Assembly: GCA_013202445.1 (NCBI GenBank)
Contig: JABMRW010000093.1
Coordinates: 1 to 10,567, forward strand
Length of the DNA stretch: 10,567 bases
Source: Deltaproteobacteria bacterium
GTDB taxonomy: Bacteria > Chloroflexota > Dehalococcoidia > Dehalococcoidales > BS750m-G39
Direction of reading: 5' to 3'
Below the pieces are notes generated by a model. That model was not told the origin of the DNA, ran no database searches, and worked only from the letters and a program-made list of their open reading frames with translations. Made by a program: the position numbers and the translations under genes. Of this stretch, positions 1-6,603 are shown piece after piece. Every line of letters starts with the position of its first letter. Within the stretch, counting starts at the first letter, position 1.

Positions 1-57
1 ATGGCAACTATCGGCGCTACCTTGATAGTCTATTTCAGAAGAAAAAGGTGGCTCTAA
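1..57 (+). CDS. C-terminal end of an unidentified, probably membrane-anchored protein (5' part outside window)
   Basis: Frame 1 is open from the first base to a TAA at 55-57 and encodes MATIGATLIVYFRRKRWL. A short hydrophobic run followed by RRKRW looks like the end of a membrane helix with a basic cytoplasmic tail, as in C-terminal membrane anchors. It would converge on serA, leaving only 21 nt between the two stop codons. The ATG at position 1 need not be a start, because the window simply begins there. Family and function cannot be named from 18 codons, and a chance open frame of this length is quite possible. Confidence 0.35.
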   Translation: MATIGATLIVYFRRKRWL

Positions 58-78
58 AGGTCTGCCCGGGGTGGTTGC

Positions 79-1653
79 TTACAGCTTTACCACTTTGGCG
101 GAGTAGACATCGGGCAGGGCCAGTATCTGCTGGCGCTGTTTTTCGGTTAAGTCTTCGTCCAGGGCCAGTATCATCAGGGCCTGTCCGCGGGGTTTTAGGC
201 GGCTCAGGTGCATGAAGCTGATGTTTATATCGGCTTCCCCGGTTATCCTGCCGGCGGCGCCGATTAGGCCGGGGCGGTCGAGGTGGTCGCAGAACAGGAA
301 ATAGCCGCCGGTGGGGACAATATCAATCCAGTAGTTATCAATCCGGACGATGTGGACTTCCCCGCGCATTACCGTTCCGGCGACGGTGGTGACCCCGGCG
401 CTGGTGGTGGCTTCTACCGTAATCAGGCTGGCATAGTTCTCACTCTCAGCCTCTTCCTGCTCCACCACCGCCAGGCCACGCTTTTTAGCCACGATATCGG
501 CGTTAACCAGGTTGACCCGCTCCTCGCTTACCTGCTCCAGCAGTCCGCCCAGGGCGGCGGCCTTAAGGGCCTTGGTATCATATTCGGCGATATCGCCGTT
601 ATATTTAATCTGGATGGCGCTCACCTGCCCCTCAACCAGCTGGCTTACCAGCTTACCCACGGTGGTGGCTACGTTGATAAAGGGCGCCAGCACCGAAAGC
701 ATCTCCGCCGGTATAAAGGGGGCATTGACCGCATATTTGGCCGGGTGTCCCTTAAAGACATCGACAATCTGCTCGGCGACATCCCGGGCGGCCAGGACCT
801 GGGCTTCAGTGGTGGAGGCGCCCAGGTGGGGGGTAACAATGATATTATCACTTTCGAAGAGGACGCTTTCCGTGGTCGGTTCGGTGGGGAAGACATCAAT
901 AGCGGCGCCGGCCACCCGCCCCTCCTTTACCGCCTTGGCCAGTGCCTCTTCGTCGATGAGGGCGCCGCGGGCGCAGTTGATGATTCGGACGGTGGGCTTG
1001 ACCAGGGCCAGCTCTTTCTCGCCAAGCATTCCCTTGGTTTTAGCGGTTAGTGGGGCGTGCAGGGTGATGAAATCGGCTTCTTTGAATAGCTGTTTCATCG
1101 GCACCAGCTCTACCTGCAGGTTGAGGGCATGTTCCGCCGAGATAAAGGGGTCGTTGGCGATTAGCTTCATTTCCAGGCCCCGGGCGCGCCGGGCTACCTC
1201 TGAGCCGACATTGCCCAGACCGAGAATGCCTAGCGTCTTGTTTCTCACCTCGGTGCCCATGAATTCGCTGCGTTTCCAGACTCCGGATTTGAGCGAGGCG
1301 TTGGCCTGGGGGATATGGCGGGCCAGGGCGAGGAGGAGGGCAATAGTGTGCTCGGCGGCGGAGATGGTGTTGCCGGTGGGGGCATTGACCACCACGATAC
1401 CCCGCCGGGTGGCTTCTTCAATATCAACGTTGTCCACGCCGACACCCGCCCGCCCGATAACCTGCAGCTTTTTGCCGGCGGCTATTACCTCGGCGGTGAC
1501 CTTGGTCTGGCTGCGCACCATTAAAGCTTCATAGTCGCCGATTATGGATATTAACTCTTCGGTTTTTAGCCCGGTTTTAACATCCACCTGGGCGTACTGG
1601 TGCAGGATATCTATTCCTTTTTCGGAGACTGGGTCGGCGATTAGGACTTTCAT
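79..1653 (-). CDS. serA: D-3-phosphoglycerate dehydrogenase (long, ACT-domain form)
   Basis: Oxidises 3-phosphoglycerate to 3-phosphohydroxypyruvate with NAD, the first committed step of serine synthesis, in the cytoplasm. The 524 residues match the usual length of the long SerA type. The N-terminal catalytic domain holds the Rossmann motif GLGNVG (145-150) and the 2-hydroxyacid dehydrogenase catalytic residues Arg229 (in NCARGA), Glu258 and His276 (in TPHLGAS). A middle regulatory (ASB-like) domain spans roughly 320-440, and a C-terminal ACT domain runs from about 452 to 524 (DRPGLIG). The ACT domain normally binds serine for feedback inhibition. The ATG lies 2 nt after the aminotransferase stop. 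Its upstream sequence has only a weak AAGAG-like Shine-Dalgarno, which suggests translational coupling within the operon. All key residues are present. Confidence 0.97.
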   Translation of the reverse strand: MKVLIADPVSEKGIDILHQYAQVDVKTGLKTEELISIIGDYEALMVRSQTKVTAEVIAAGKKLQVIGRAGVGVDNVDIEEATRRGIVVVNAPTGNTISAAEHTIALLLALARHIPQANASLKSGVWKRSEFMGTEVRNKTLGILGLGNVGSEVARRARGLEMKLIANDPFISAEHALNLQVELVPMKQLFKEADFITLHAPLTAKTKGMLGEKELALVKPTVRIINCARGALIDEEALAKAVKEGRVAGAAIDVFPTEPTTESVLFESDNIIVTPHLGASTTEAQVLAARDVAEQIVDVFKGHPAKYAVNAPFIPAEMLSVLAPFINVATTVGKLVSQLVEGQVSAIQIKYNGDIAEYDTKALKAAALGGLLEQVSEERVNLVNADIVAKKRGLAVVEQEEAESENYASLITVEATTSAGVTTVAGTVMRGEVHIVRIDNYWIDIVPTGGYFLFCDHLDRPGLIGAAGRITGEADINISFMHLSRLKPRGQALMILALDEDLTEKQRQQILALPDVYSAKVVKL

Positions 1654-1655
1654 GT

Positions 1656-2747
1656 TTAGTTACTCTTGAAACCCGCCTGGGGCAGTACTTTCTTTATGGC
1701 TGATATTACCTCTTTAACGTCATCTTCGGTTGCCCAGCCCAGGTGACCGATGCGGAATATCTGCCCGTCCAGTTTCTGCTGGCCGCCGGCGAGCACCACG
1801 TCATGCTCTTCCCGCAGAATCTTGAGCATCTTCTTGGTGTCCAGCCCGTTGCTAGCGGCGACGGAGGTAACAGTGTTGGAGGCATAGCCTTCTTCGGCAA
1901 AGGGGGACAGCCCCAGCGATTTTATTCCCTCCCGGGCGGTTTTGCCCATCCGGGCGTGGCGGGCGAAGACATTGGCCATACCCTCTTTCAACATCATATC
2001 CAGCGCCACCTCCAGGGCAAAGAATACCGAGACGACCGGCGTCCAGGGTGTTTGCCCCTTTTCCAGGTAGCTCTTGGCCTTGGCGAAATCCCAGTAGAAG
2101 CGGGGCATCTTGGCTTTCTGGTTTGCCTGCCACCCCTCCTGGCTTACGCTGACCATGGCCAGCCCCGGGGGAACCATCCACCCTTTCTGGGAGCCGGTGA
2201 CGGTGACATCGCAGTGCCACTTATCTACCGGCAGGTCGATTGAACCCAGGCTGCTGATGGCATCAACAACCAGCAGTTTGCCGGCCTCCTTGACTACTGA
2301 GCTTATGGAGGCCAGGTCGTTGGTAACACCGGTGGAGGTTTCATTGTGGGTGACCAGCACCGTTTTTATCTCCGGGTCAGCCTTGAGCGCCTTGCGTATG
2401 GCGTCGGGGTCGGCGGCTTTGCCCCATTCAAAGCGGAGGGGTATTATCTCGGCGCCGAATTCTTTAGCAATGGCGGCGAAGCGTTCGCCGAAGACGCCGA
2501 TGGATACCGAAAGCACCTTATCCCCCGGGGACATGGTGTTGACGGCCACCGCCTCCAGGCCCCCGGTGCCGGAACCGGAGAGTAGAAAAACGTCATTCTT
2601 GGTCTGAAATAGCTGCTTTAGTTTGGCGGTGACATTATTGAGTATCTTGGCAAACTCCGGCCCGCGGTGATTTATCATCTGCCAGCCCATTGCCTGCAGC
2701 ACTTCCTCGGGGCAGGGGGTAGGTCCTGGAATGCGTAGCTGTTTCAT
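1656..2747 (-). CDS. class V aminotransferase (alanine/serine-glyoxylate aminotransferase family; probable phosphoserine aminotransferase role)
   Basis: A PLP-dependent fold-type I aminotransferase of 363 residues, normal for this family. It opens with the PGPTPCPEEV signature typical of alanine- and serine-glyoxylate/pyruvate aminotransferases. The PLP-binding lysine is Lys188 in GSQKGW, and the cofactor-binding aspartate is probably Asp162 (VVDAISS). The substrate-contact RIGHLG motif lies near the C-terminus. The gene is first in a two-gene operon with serA, so it most likely converts 3-phosphohydroxypyruvate to phosphoserine, or makes serine or glycine with glyoxylate or pyruvate. That role is inferred from the neighbour, since sequence alone does not separate these substrates. 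The start is supported by AAGGAG (complement of 2752-2757) 4 nt before the ATG, and a plausible promoter lies upstream. Confidence 0.92.
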   Translation of the reverse strand: MKQLRIPGPTPCPEEVLQAMGWQMINHRGPEFAKILNNVTAKLKQLFQTKNDVFLLSGSGTGGLEAVAVNTMSPGDKVLSVSIGVFGERFAAIAKEFGAEIIPLRFEWGKAADPDAIRKALKADPEIKTVLVTHNETSTGVTNDLASISSVVKEAGKLLVVDAISSLGSIDLPVDKWHCDVTVTGSQKGWMVPPGLAMVSVSQEGWQANQKAKMPRFYWDFAKAKSYLEKGQTPWTPVVSVFFALEVALDMMLKEGMANVFARHARMGKTAREGIKSLGLSPFAEEGYASNTVTSVAASNGLDTKKMLKILREEHDVVLAGGQQKLDGQIFRIGHLGWATEDDVKEVISAIKKVLPQAGFKSN

Positions 2748-2769
2748 TTTTCTCCTTTGTTGGCCTGGT

Positions 2770-2782
2770 ATTGTGTAATATT
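2770..2782 (+). repeat. 13-bp intergenic repeat, copy 1
   Basis: The sequence ATTGTGTAATATT occurs here, just downstream of the presumed -10 of the aminotransferase operon, and again at 4490-4502 over the presumed -10 of the acyl-CoA ligase operon. Relative to the gene it precedes, this copy is in the opposite orientation to the other. It could be a shared regulatory site or chance in A/T-rich leader DNA. Confidence 0.3.
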
Positions 2783-2784
2783 AA

Positions 2785-2814
2785 ATATTAGCACGTAGGC
2801 TGGGAATAAATCAA
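2785..2814 (-). promoter_or_regulatory. candidate sigma-70-type promoter for the aminotransferase-serA operon
   Basis: Read on the minus strand, a -35-like TTGATT (complement of 2809-2814) is followed after 18 nt by a -10-like TAATAT (complement of 2785-2790). Each matches consensus at 4 of 6 positions. The predicted start would be about 30 nt upstream of the aminotransferase ATG. The element is the only A/T-rich stretch in the 160-bp gap and is correctly placed, but it rests on pattern matching alone. Confidence 0.4.
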
Positions 2815-2907
2815 TTTCACCGCCCTACAGTATTGACATAATGTTGACGACCGCAGGCCCTCTTCCAGAATACACTCCACCTTATTGCCAGATTGGTGTT
2901 TGTGGAG

Positions 2908-4353
2908 CTACTTTTGCTCTTCTTTTATACCCGCCAGGTTCTTGGCCAGCTTCTTTTTAGACTCAATATCGGCGTTCCGCAGGATGGTCATCCGGTGGGT
3001 CTCTGGTGAGCCGGCGCCGTGAATGTTGGAGACAATGTCTCTGCTTTCAAAGGCCAGTTTTTCGATGAGCCGGAAGATGCGCACCCGGTCCTCTGTGGAT
3101 ACGCCGTCAACGCCCTTGAGGTACTTGGTCAGCAGGGGGCCGATATCCGGGTTGGCGAAGTCCTTGTCCGAGGGCAGGTCGGTGGTCATGCCGCCGGCAA
3201 TCTCTATCATCATACGGATTACCTCGGCCAGCTCCTTGCCCTCATATAGCTTGGAGGTATTGGATAGCACAGGGTCTACGGTGTAAATGCCGGAAGGGGT
3301 CTCGGTGGACTCCACCGAGGCGGCGATGGAGCAGCCGTAGATGGCCTCGGTGACCTTGAGCATCTCGGCTAACTTGTTCTGTATGTGGGATACCTTGGGC
3401 AGGCCGTTGTAGTCGGCGGCGGTGGCGGCGGCGCCAATGAGCACGTCACCAACACCGCACTTGCAGCCGCCGTGGGAGTGGCGGTGGTAGTTGCCGAAGT
3501 TCCGTACCATGTCACCGGCATACTCGTATTCCCCGCACAGGAACACGCGCTCCCAGGGCACGAAGACATTGTTGAAGATGACCATGGGCGAGAACTTGCT
3601 GAACTCGACGTTGCCCAGGTCGCAGCCCTGGAGGGGTTGGGCTTCCAGTGTGCCCCGTCCGTAGACGTGGATTAGGCCTTCGGCGTCATTAGGAACGGCA
3701 AAGCAGACGGCGTAGTCCTTATCCTCCTCGCGCATTTCCCTGGTGGGAACAATCAGCCCCCAGTGCGCGCACATGGAGCCGGTCTGGTGTATTTTAGCGC
3801 CCCTGACCGTGATACCGTCCTTGTTCCGGTCGACCACGTGCAGGTACATGTCCGGGTCTTTCTGCTGGGAAGGCCGCAGCGAACGGTCGCCCTTGACGTC
3901 GGTGACCCCGCTGAAGACCACAAGGTCGTCCTTCTGGACGAACTTAACGAACTCCTGCAGCCGGGGCCAGTACTCCGTGCCGTGTTTCTGGTCGCAGTTA
4001 AAGGTCTCTATGCCGACGGCGTTTATAGCGTCCATGCCGGTACAGCGCATGTAGCAGCCGCCAGTCCTCTGGGACAGGAATTTAAGCATTCTTACCTTGG
4101 TTAACAGGTCGTCCGGGCTCTTGTAGAACTTAAGAAAGCGGCTGACCTCTTCGCCGATAAGGTCTGACTGGGCAACCAGGAACTTTTTACCCTCCGGGTC
4201 GTTTTCCATCTCATAGGTCTTGGCCACCGCGGCGGCCATGTGCTTTATCAGCGGGTGCTGGTGAACGTTATCTACTTTTTCACCCAGGATATAGGCGGTG
4301 GGGTGAATATCTTTTAGCGATTCATAGTATTGTTCAGCTGTCTTTAATGCCAT
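2908..4353 (-). CDS. 4-hydroxybutyryl-CoA dehydratase-family [4Fe-4S]/FAD protein (HpaB/AbfD superfamily), divergent active site
   Basis: 481 residues aligning along its length with clostridial 4-hydroxybutyryl-CoA dehydratase/vinylacetyl-CoA isomerase (AbfD, 490 residues), an acyl-CoA-dehydrogenase-fold flavoenzyme. The four AbfD cluster ligands Cys99, Cys103, His292 and Cys299 correspond to Cys100, Cys104, His290 and Cys297 here (motifs GGCYMRC and YHRHSHGGC). This separates it from HpaB-type phenol hydroxylases, which lack the cluster. Conserved Thr191 (IHQTGS) and Lys298 match AbfD Thr190 and Lys300. However, AbfD Glu257, Tyr296 and Glu455 align with Ser255, His294 and Ser442, so the canonical dehydration is doubtful. 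The alignment is from memory. The gene stands alone and diverges from an acyl-CoA ligase operon, hinting at a CoA-thioester substrate. No in-frame start lies nearby upstream, so the ATG is accepted despite its distant Shine-Dalgarno. Confidence 0.88.
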   Translation of the reverse strand: MALKTAEQYYESLKDIHPTAYILGEKVDNVHQHPLIKHMAAAVAKTYEMENDPEGKKFLVAQSDLIGEEVSRFLKFYKSPDDLLTKVRMLKFLSQRTGGCYMRCTGMDAINAVGIETFNCDQKHGTEYWPRLQEFVKFVQKDDLVVFSGVTDVKGDRSLRPSQQKDPDMYLHVVDRNKDGITVRGAKIHQTGSMCAHWGLIVPTREMREEDKDYAVCFAVPNDAEGLIHVYGRGTLEAQPLQGCDLGNVEFSKFSPMVIFNNVFVPWERVFLCGEYEYAGDMVRNFGNYHRHSHGGCKCGVGDVLIGAAATAADYNGLPKVSHIQNKLAEMLKVTEAIYGCSIAASVESTETPSGIYTVDPVLSNTSKLYEGKELAEVIRMMIEIAGGMTTDLPSDKDFANPDIGPLLTKYLKGVDGVSTEDRVRIFRLIEKLAFESRDIVSNIHGAGSPETHRMTILRNADIESKKKLAKNLAGIKEEQK

Positions 4354-4366
4354 TAGTCTTGTGCAT

Positions 4367-4373
4367 CCTCCTT
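4367..4373 (-). promoter_or_regulatory. strong but distant Shine-Dalgarno of the AbfD-like gene
   Basis: Minus-strand AAGGAGG (complement of 4367-4373) lies 13 nt before the ATG at 4353, longer than the usual 5-9 nt. An ATG at 4366 sits immediately after it but is out of frame. The in-frame codons upstream contain no ATG, GTG or TTG, so the start at 4353 is the only sensible one. Confidence 0.5.
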
Positions 4374-4394
4374 GAGATAAGTCCGTTTAAACCG

Positions 4395-4434
4395 TAGTCA
4401 GACCTGTTAAGTTTAGCATGTAGCCAGACCGGTT
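4395..4434 (-). promoter_or_regulatory. two direct operator-like repeats in the divergent promoter region
   Basis: On the minus strand AACCGGTCTGGCTA (complement of 4421-4434) and AACAGGTCTGACTA (complement of 4395-4408) match at 12 of 14 positions and start 26 bp apart, about two and a half helical turns. The first lies in the spacer of the proposed minus-strand promoter and the second covers its predicted start site, which is a repressor-like layout. The core GGTCTGRC resembles part of the E. coli FadR (GntR family) site. The regulator is not in the window, and its identity is a guess. Confidence 0.45.
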
Positions 4435-4439
4435 GTAAA
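4410..4439 (-). promoter_or_regulatory. candidate promoter of the AbfD-like gene
   Basis: Read on the minus strand, TTTACA (complement of 4434-4439, 5 of 6 to the -35 consensus) is followed after 18 nt by TAAACT (complement of 4410-4415, 4 of 6 to the -10). The predicted start near 4403 gives a leader of about 50 nt that contains the Shine-Dalgarno. The overlap with the two repeats supports a regulated promoter. Confidence 0.45.
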
Positions 4440-4462
4440 ATTTTGGGCGTTGGAAAACCAGG

Positions 4463-4501
4463 TTGGTCGGTTTGACTTAAGTCCCGATAATTGTGTAATA
4501 T
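4463..4501 (+). promoter_or_regulatory. candidate promoter of the acyl-CoA ligase operon
   Basis: Two overlapping readings are possible. TTGGTC (4463-4468), 17 nt, then GATAAT (4486-4491) has a near-perfect -10, a weak -35, and a start near 4498 that keeps the Shine-Dalgarno in the transcript. TTGACT (4472-4477), 18 nt, then TAATAT (4496-4501) has a better -35 but would start within a few bases of the ATG. The first fits the gene start better. Confidence 0.4.
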
Positions 4502-4502
4502 T
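4490..4502 (+). repeat. 13-bp intergenic repeat, copy 2
   Basis: Second copy of ATTGTGTAATATT (first at 2770-2782). It overlaps both proposed -10 elements of the acyl-CoA ligase operon. A shorter match, TTACACAAT, occurs at 10282-10290 with no evident role. Confidence 0.3.
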
Positions 4503-4514
4503 GCAGGTGCTGCT

Positions 4515-5657
4515 ATGAGGCTCTACGAGTTTGAAGGGAACGATTTACTGCACCGTGAGGGTATACCTGTACCTGATTATGCCCTGGCGGCTACTCCCGG
4601 GGAGGCGCGGGAAGGGGCGGAAAAGCTGGGGCTACCGGTGGTGGTAAAGGCTCAGGTGCTGACCGGAGGCAGGTGGCTGGCGGGAGGAGTGCAGACCGCC
4701 CAGTCTTTGGAGGAGGTGGAGGAGGCGGCCCGCCGCATACTGGGTTCGTCAATCAGGGGCTGGCTAGTACAGAAGGTAATGATTACCCCGAAGGTGGACA
4801 GCGTCCGGGAGTTCTATATGGCGGTCACTATAGATGAATATAGTGGCACCCCGGTGGCTATCCTCAGTGCTGCGGGTGGTGTATCGGTTAACCAGATAGC
4901 CAGGGAACGTCCCGAAGAGGTCGTTTCCAGGTATATTTCGGTTATCAAGGGGCTCCTCCCCTCCGAGGCCAGGCGGATGTGTCGGGGGGTGGGCCTGGAG
5001 GGTGCCGAGGTGAGCCGGGTAGCCAATATGCTCAGCGCGCTGTACCGCGTTTTCCGTAATTACGATGCCCTGATTGCCGAGATTAACCCACTGGTTAGAA
5101 CCTCCGAGGGGGATTACATGGCGCTGGACGCAAAAGTGGAAATTGACGACTCTAGCCTGTACCGCCACCCCGAGCTTAACTTGAGTCTGGATAGCCGTAT
5201 TCCCAACACCCTGGAGCGGAAGGGACGCGAAATTGGAGTTACCTATGTTGAACTTGACGGGGATATAGCCATCATCGCCAGTGGCGCCGGGCTGGGAATG
5301 GCCAGTATGGACATTATCAGCCGCCGGATGCGCCCGGCCAATTTCCTGGAAACGGGAGGGGCTATTACCGCTGAGCTTATGTACAAGGTTATGGATCTGG
5401 TCTTGCAAAAGGAAGGAATAAGGGCGGTGTTTATTAATGTCTACGGGGGAATCAACCCCATCCACGAAGGGGCCGAGGGGGTTGTTAAATATATGAAGGA
5501 GCACCAGGTTACCGTACCGGTGGTGGCCAAAGCCCTGGGTAATCACCAGGAGGAGACCTGGGAGATTTTCCAGAATAACGGAGTCCATGTAGTTACTGAT
5601 GTATCCACGGAGAAGGGTGTGGAGCAGCTTGCCCGCCTGCTGGAGAGTGACAAGTGA
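4515..5657 (+). CDS. ATP-grasp acyl-CoA ligase, beta subunit (SucC-like, NDP-forming)
   Basis: 380 residues, the length of succinyl-CoA synthetase beta. With the next gene it should interconvert an acid plus CoA plus NTP with acyl-CoA plus NDP plus phosphate in the cytoplasm. The ATP-grasp domain occupies the N-terminal part (KAQV, 45-48), with metal-binding Asn191 in AEINPLV and Asp205 in LDAKV. The CoA-ligase domain follows (GAGLGMASMDII, 257-268; PANFLETGG). Several signatures depart from E. coli SucC: GGRGKAGG reads GGRWLAGG (51-58), and GGIVRCD reads GGINPIH (311-317). Nucleotide and acid preference are therefore open. A TTG at 4491 would add 8 residues, but the ATG at 4515 is preferred: AGGTG lies 5 nt upstream and the protein then starts like SucC (MRLYEFEGNDLL). 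The stop overlaps the alpha start. Confidence 0.9.
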   Translation: MRLYEFEGNDLLHREGIPVPDYALAATPGEAREGAEKLGLPVVVKAQVLTGGRWLAGGVQTAQSLEEVEEAARRILGSSIRGWLVQKVMITPKVDSVREFYMAVTIDEYSGTPVAILSAAGGVSVNQIARERPEEVVSRYISVIKGLLPSEARRMCRGVGLEGAEVSRVANMLSALYRVFRNYDALIAEINPLVRTSEGDYMALDAKVEIDDSSLYRHPELNLSLDSRIPNTLERKGREIGVTYVELDGDIAIIASGAGLGMASMDIISRRMRPANFLETGGAITAELMYKVMDLVLQKEGIRAVFINVYGGINPIHEGAEGVVKYMKEHQVTVPVVAKALGNHQEETWEIFQNNGVHVVTDVSTEKGVEQLARLLESDK

Positions 5658-6535
5658 GCATCCTGCTGAACCGAGAGACCAGAGTTCTGGTGCAGGGCAT
5701 TACCGGCAGGATAGGGCGAGTCCAGACCAAGTGGATGCTTGATTACGGCACCAACATTGTTGCCGGTGTCACCCCTGGTAAGGGTGGTGAGGAGGTAGAG
5801 GGTGTGCCGGTTTATGATACTGTCGCCGAGGCTGTGGCCAAGCAGGGCGCCGAGGCCTCTGTATTTTTTATCCCGCCGAAGGCGTTCAAGGAAGCCGCCC
5901 TGCAGAATATTGACGCCGGCATCAGCCTTATCGTTGTCGTTACCGAGCATATACCAGTCCACGATGTTATGGAAATCAGGGATTATGCCAGTGAGCGCCA
6001 GGTGCAGATTATCGGCCCCACCACTCCCGGCGTTATTACTGTCGGTGAGGCCAAGATGGGGATAATGCCGGCCAACATGTTTACCCCCGGCCGCATCGGC
6101 GTAATCTCCCGAAGCGGCACTCTTTCCTACGAGATTAGTATCAACCTGTCCACTGCCGGCCTCGGCCAGAGTACGGTGGTTGGTATGGGGGCTGATTCGG
6201 TGGTATTTACCAGCGTACCTGAGCTGCTGAGGCTTTTTGAAAAGGACCCGGGCACTGACCTGGTGGTGATTGTCGGGGAGGTGGGGGGTGTCCAGGAAGA
6301 GAATGCGGCCCAGTTTATCGAACGCTGGATGACCAAGCCGGTGGTGACCTATATTGCCGGCCACAATGCCCCCGAAGGAAAGAGGATGGGGCATGCTGGC
6401 GCCATCATTCAGGGCGAGCATGGCACGGGGACACCCCAGAGCAAAATGGCTGCCCTGAGAGAGGTGGGTGTGGATGTTGCCATGTACCCGGCAGAGGTGG
6501 TGGAGCTGGTTAAAGGGCACCTGGCACCCTCTTAA
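5654..6535 (+). CDS. acyl-CoA ligase, alpha subunit (SucD-like)
   Basis: 293 residues, the usual SucD length, starting MSILLNRETRVLVQGITG like E. coli SucD. The CoA-binding Rossmann domain is N-terminal (GITGRIG, then GVTPGKGG at 38-45), followed by the ligase domain. The phosphorylated histidine is His246 in GKRMGHAGAII, the same number as in E. coli, so phospho-enzyme chemistry should be intact. Two conserved SucD motifs are changed: GPNCPGV reads GPTTPGV (121-127), losing Asn and Cys near the active site, and GGDP reads GADS (179-182). Succinate should therefore not be assumed as substrate. The GTG start shares four bases with the beta-subunit stop (GTGA), and GGAGAG lies 6 nt upstream, so the two subunits are translationally coupled. 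A 68-nt gap follows with no clear hairpin. Confidence 0.92.
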   Translation: MSILLNRETRVLVQGITGRIGRVQTKWMLDYGTNIVAGVTPGKGGEEVEGVPVYDTVAEAVAKQGAEASVFFIPPKAFKEAALQNIDAGISLIVVVTEHIPVHDVMEIRDYASERQVQIIGPTTPGVITVGEAKMGIMPANMFTPGRIGVISRSGTLSYEISINLSTAGLGQSTVVGMGADSVVFTSVPELLRLFEKDPGTDLVVIVGEVGGVQEENAAQFIERWMTKPVVTYIAGHNAPEGKRMGHAGAIIQGEHGTGTPQSKMAALREVGVDVAMYPAEVVELVKGHLAPS

Positions 6536-6603
6536 TAACCTTGATTCAAATACACGACTCCCAGATTGATATCTTTTTGGCTTTAGGCCGTTTGGGATAT
6601 TAG

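Noticed and set aside
512..1534. 340-codon plus-strand open frame opposite serA
   Set aside because: It is antisense to an unmistakable serA, with a low-complexity Ser/Arg/Ala-rich product and no family signature. Long antisense frames are common in G+C-rich genes.
2833..2838. Perfect TTGACA -35 hexamer on the plus strand
   Set aside because: No -10-like sequence at 16-19 nt and no plus-strand gene follows.
2875..2907. CTCCAC...GTGGAG inverted repeat directly after the AbfD-like stop codon
   Set aside because: Six-bp stem, about 21-nt loop, and no T-run in the direction of transcription, so not a convincing intrinsic terminator.
4764..5588. 274-codon minus-strand open frame opposite the SucC-like gene
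   Set aside because: Antisense shadow. The opposite strand carries clear ATP-grasp motifs.
5543..6520. 325-codon minus-strand open frame opposite the SucD-like gene
   Set aside because: It is the shadow of a conserved gene. The product is rich in His, Gly and Asn without recognisable motifs.
6536..6603. Internal promoter or terminator between the SucD-like and CCG genes
   Set aside because: TTGATT and TTGATA hexamers are present but no -10 at acceptable spacing, and no stable hairpin with a T-run.
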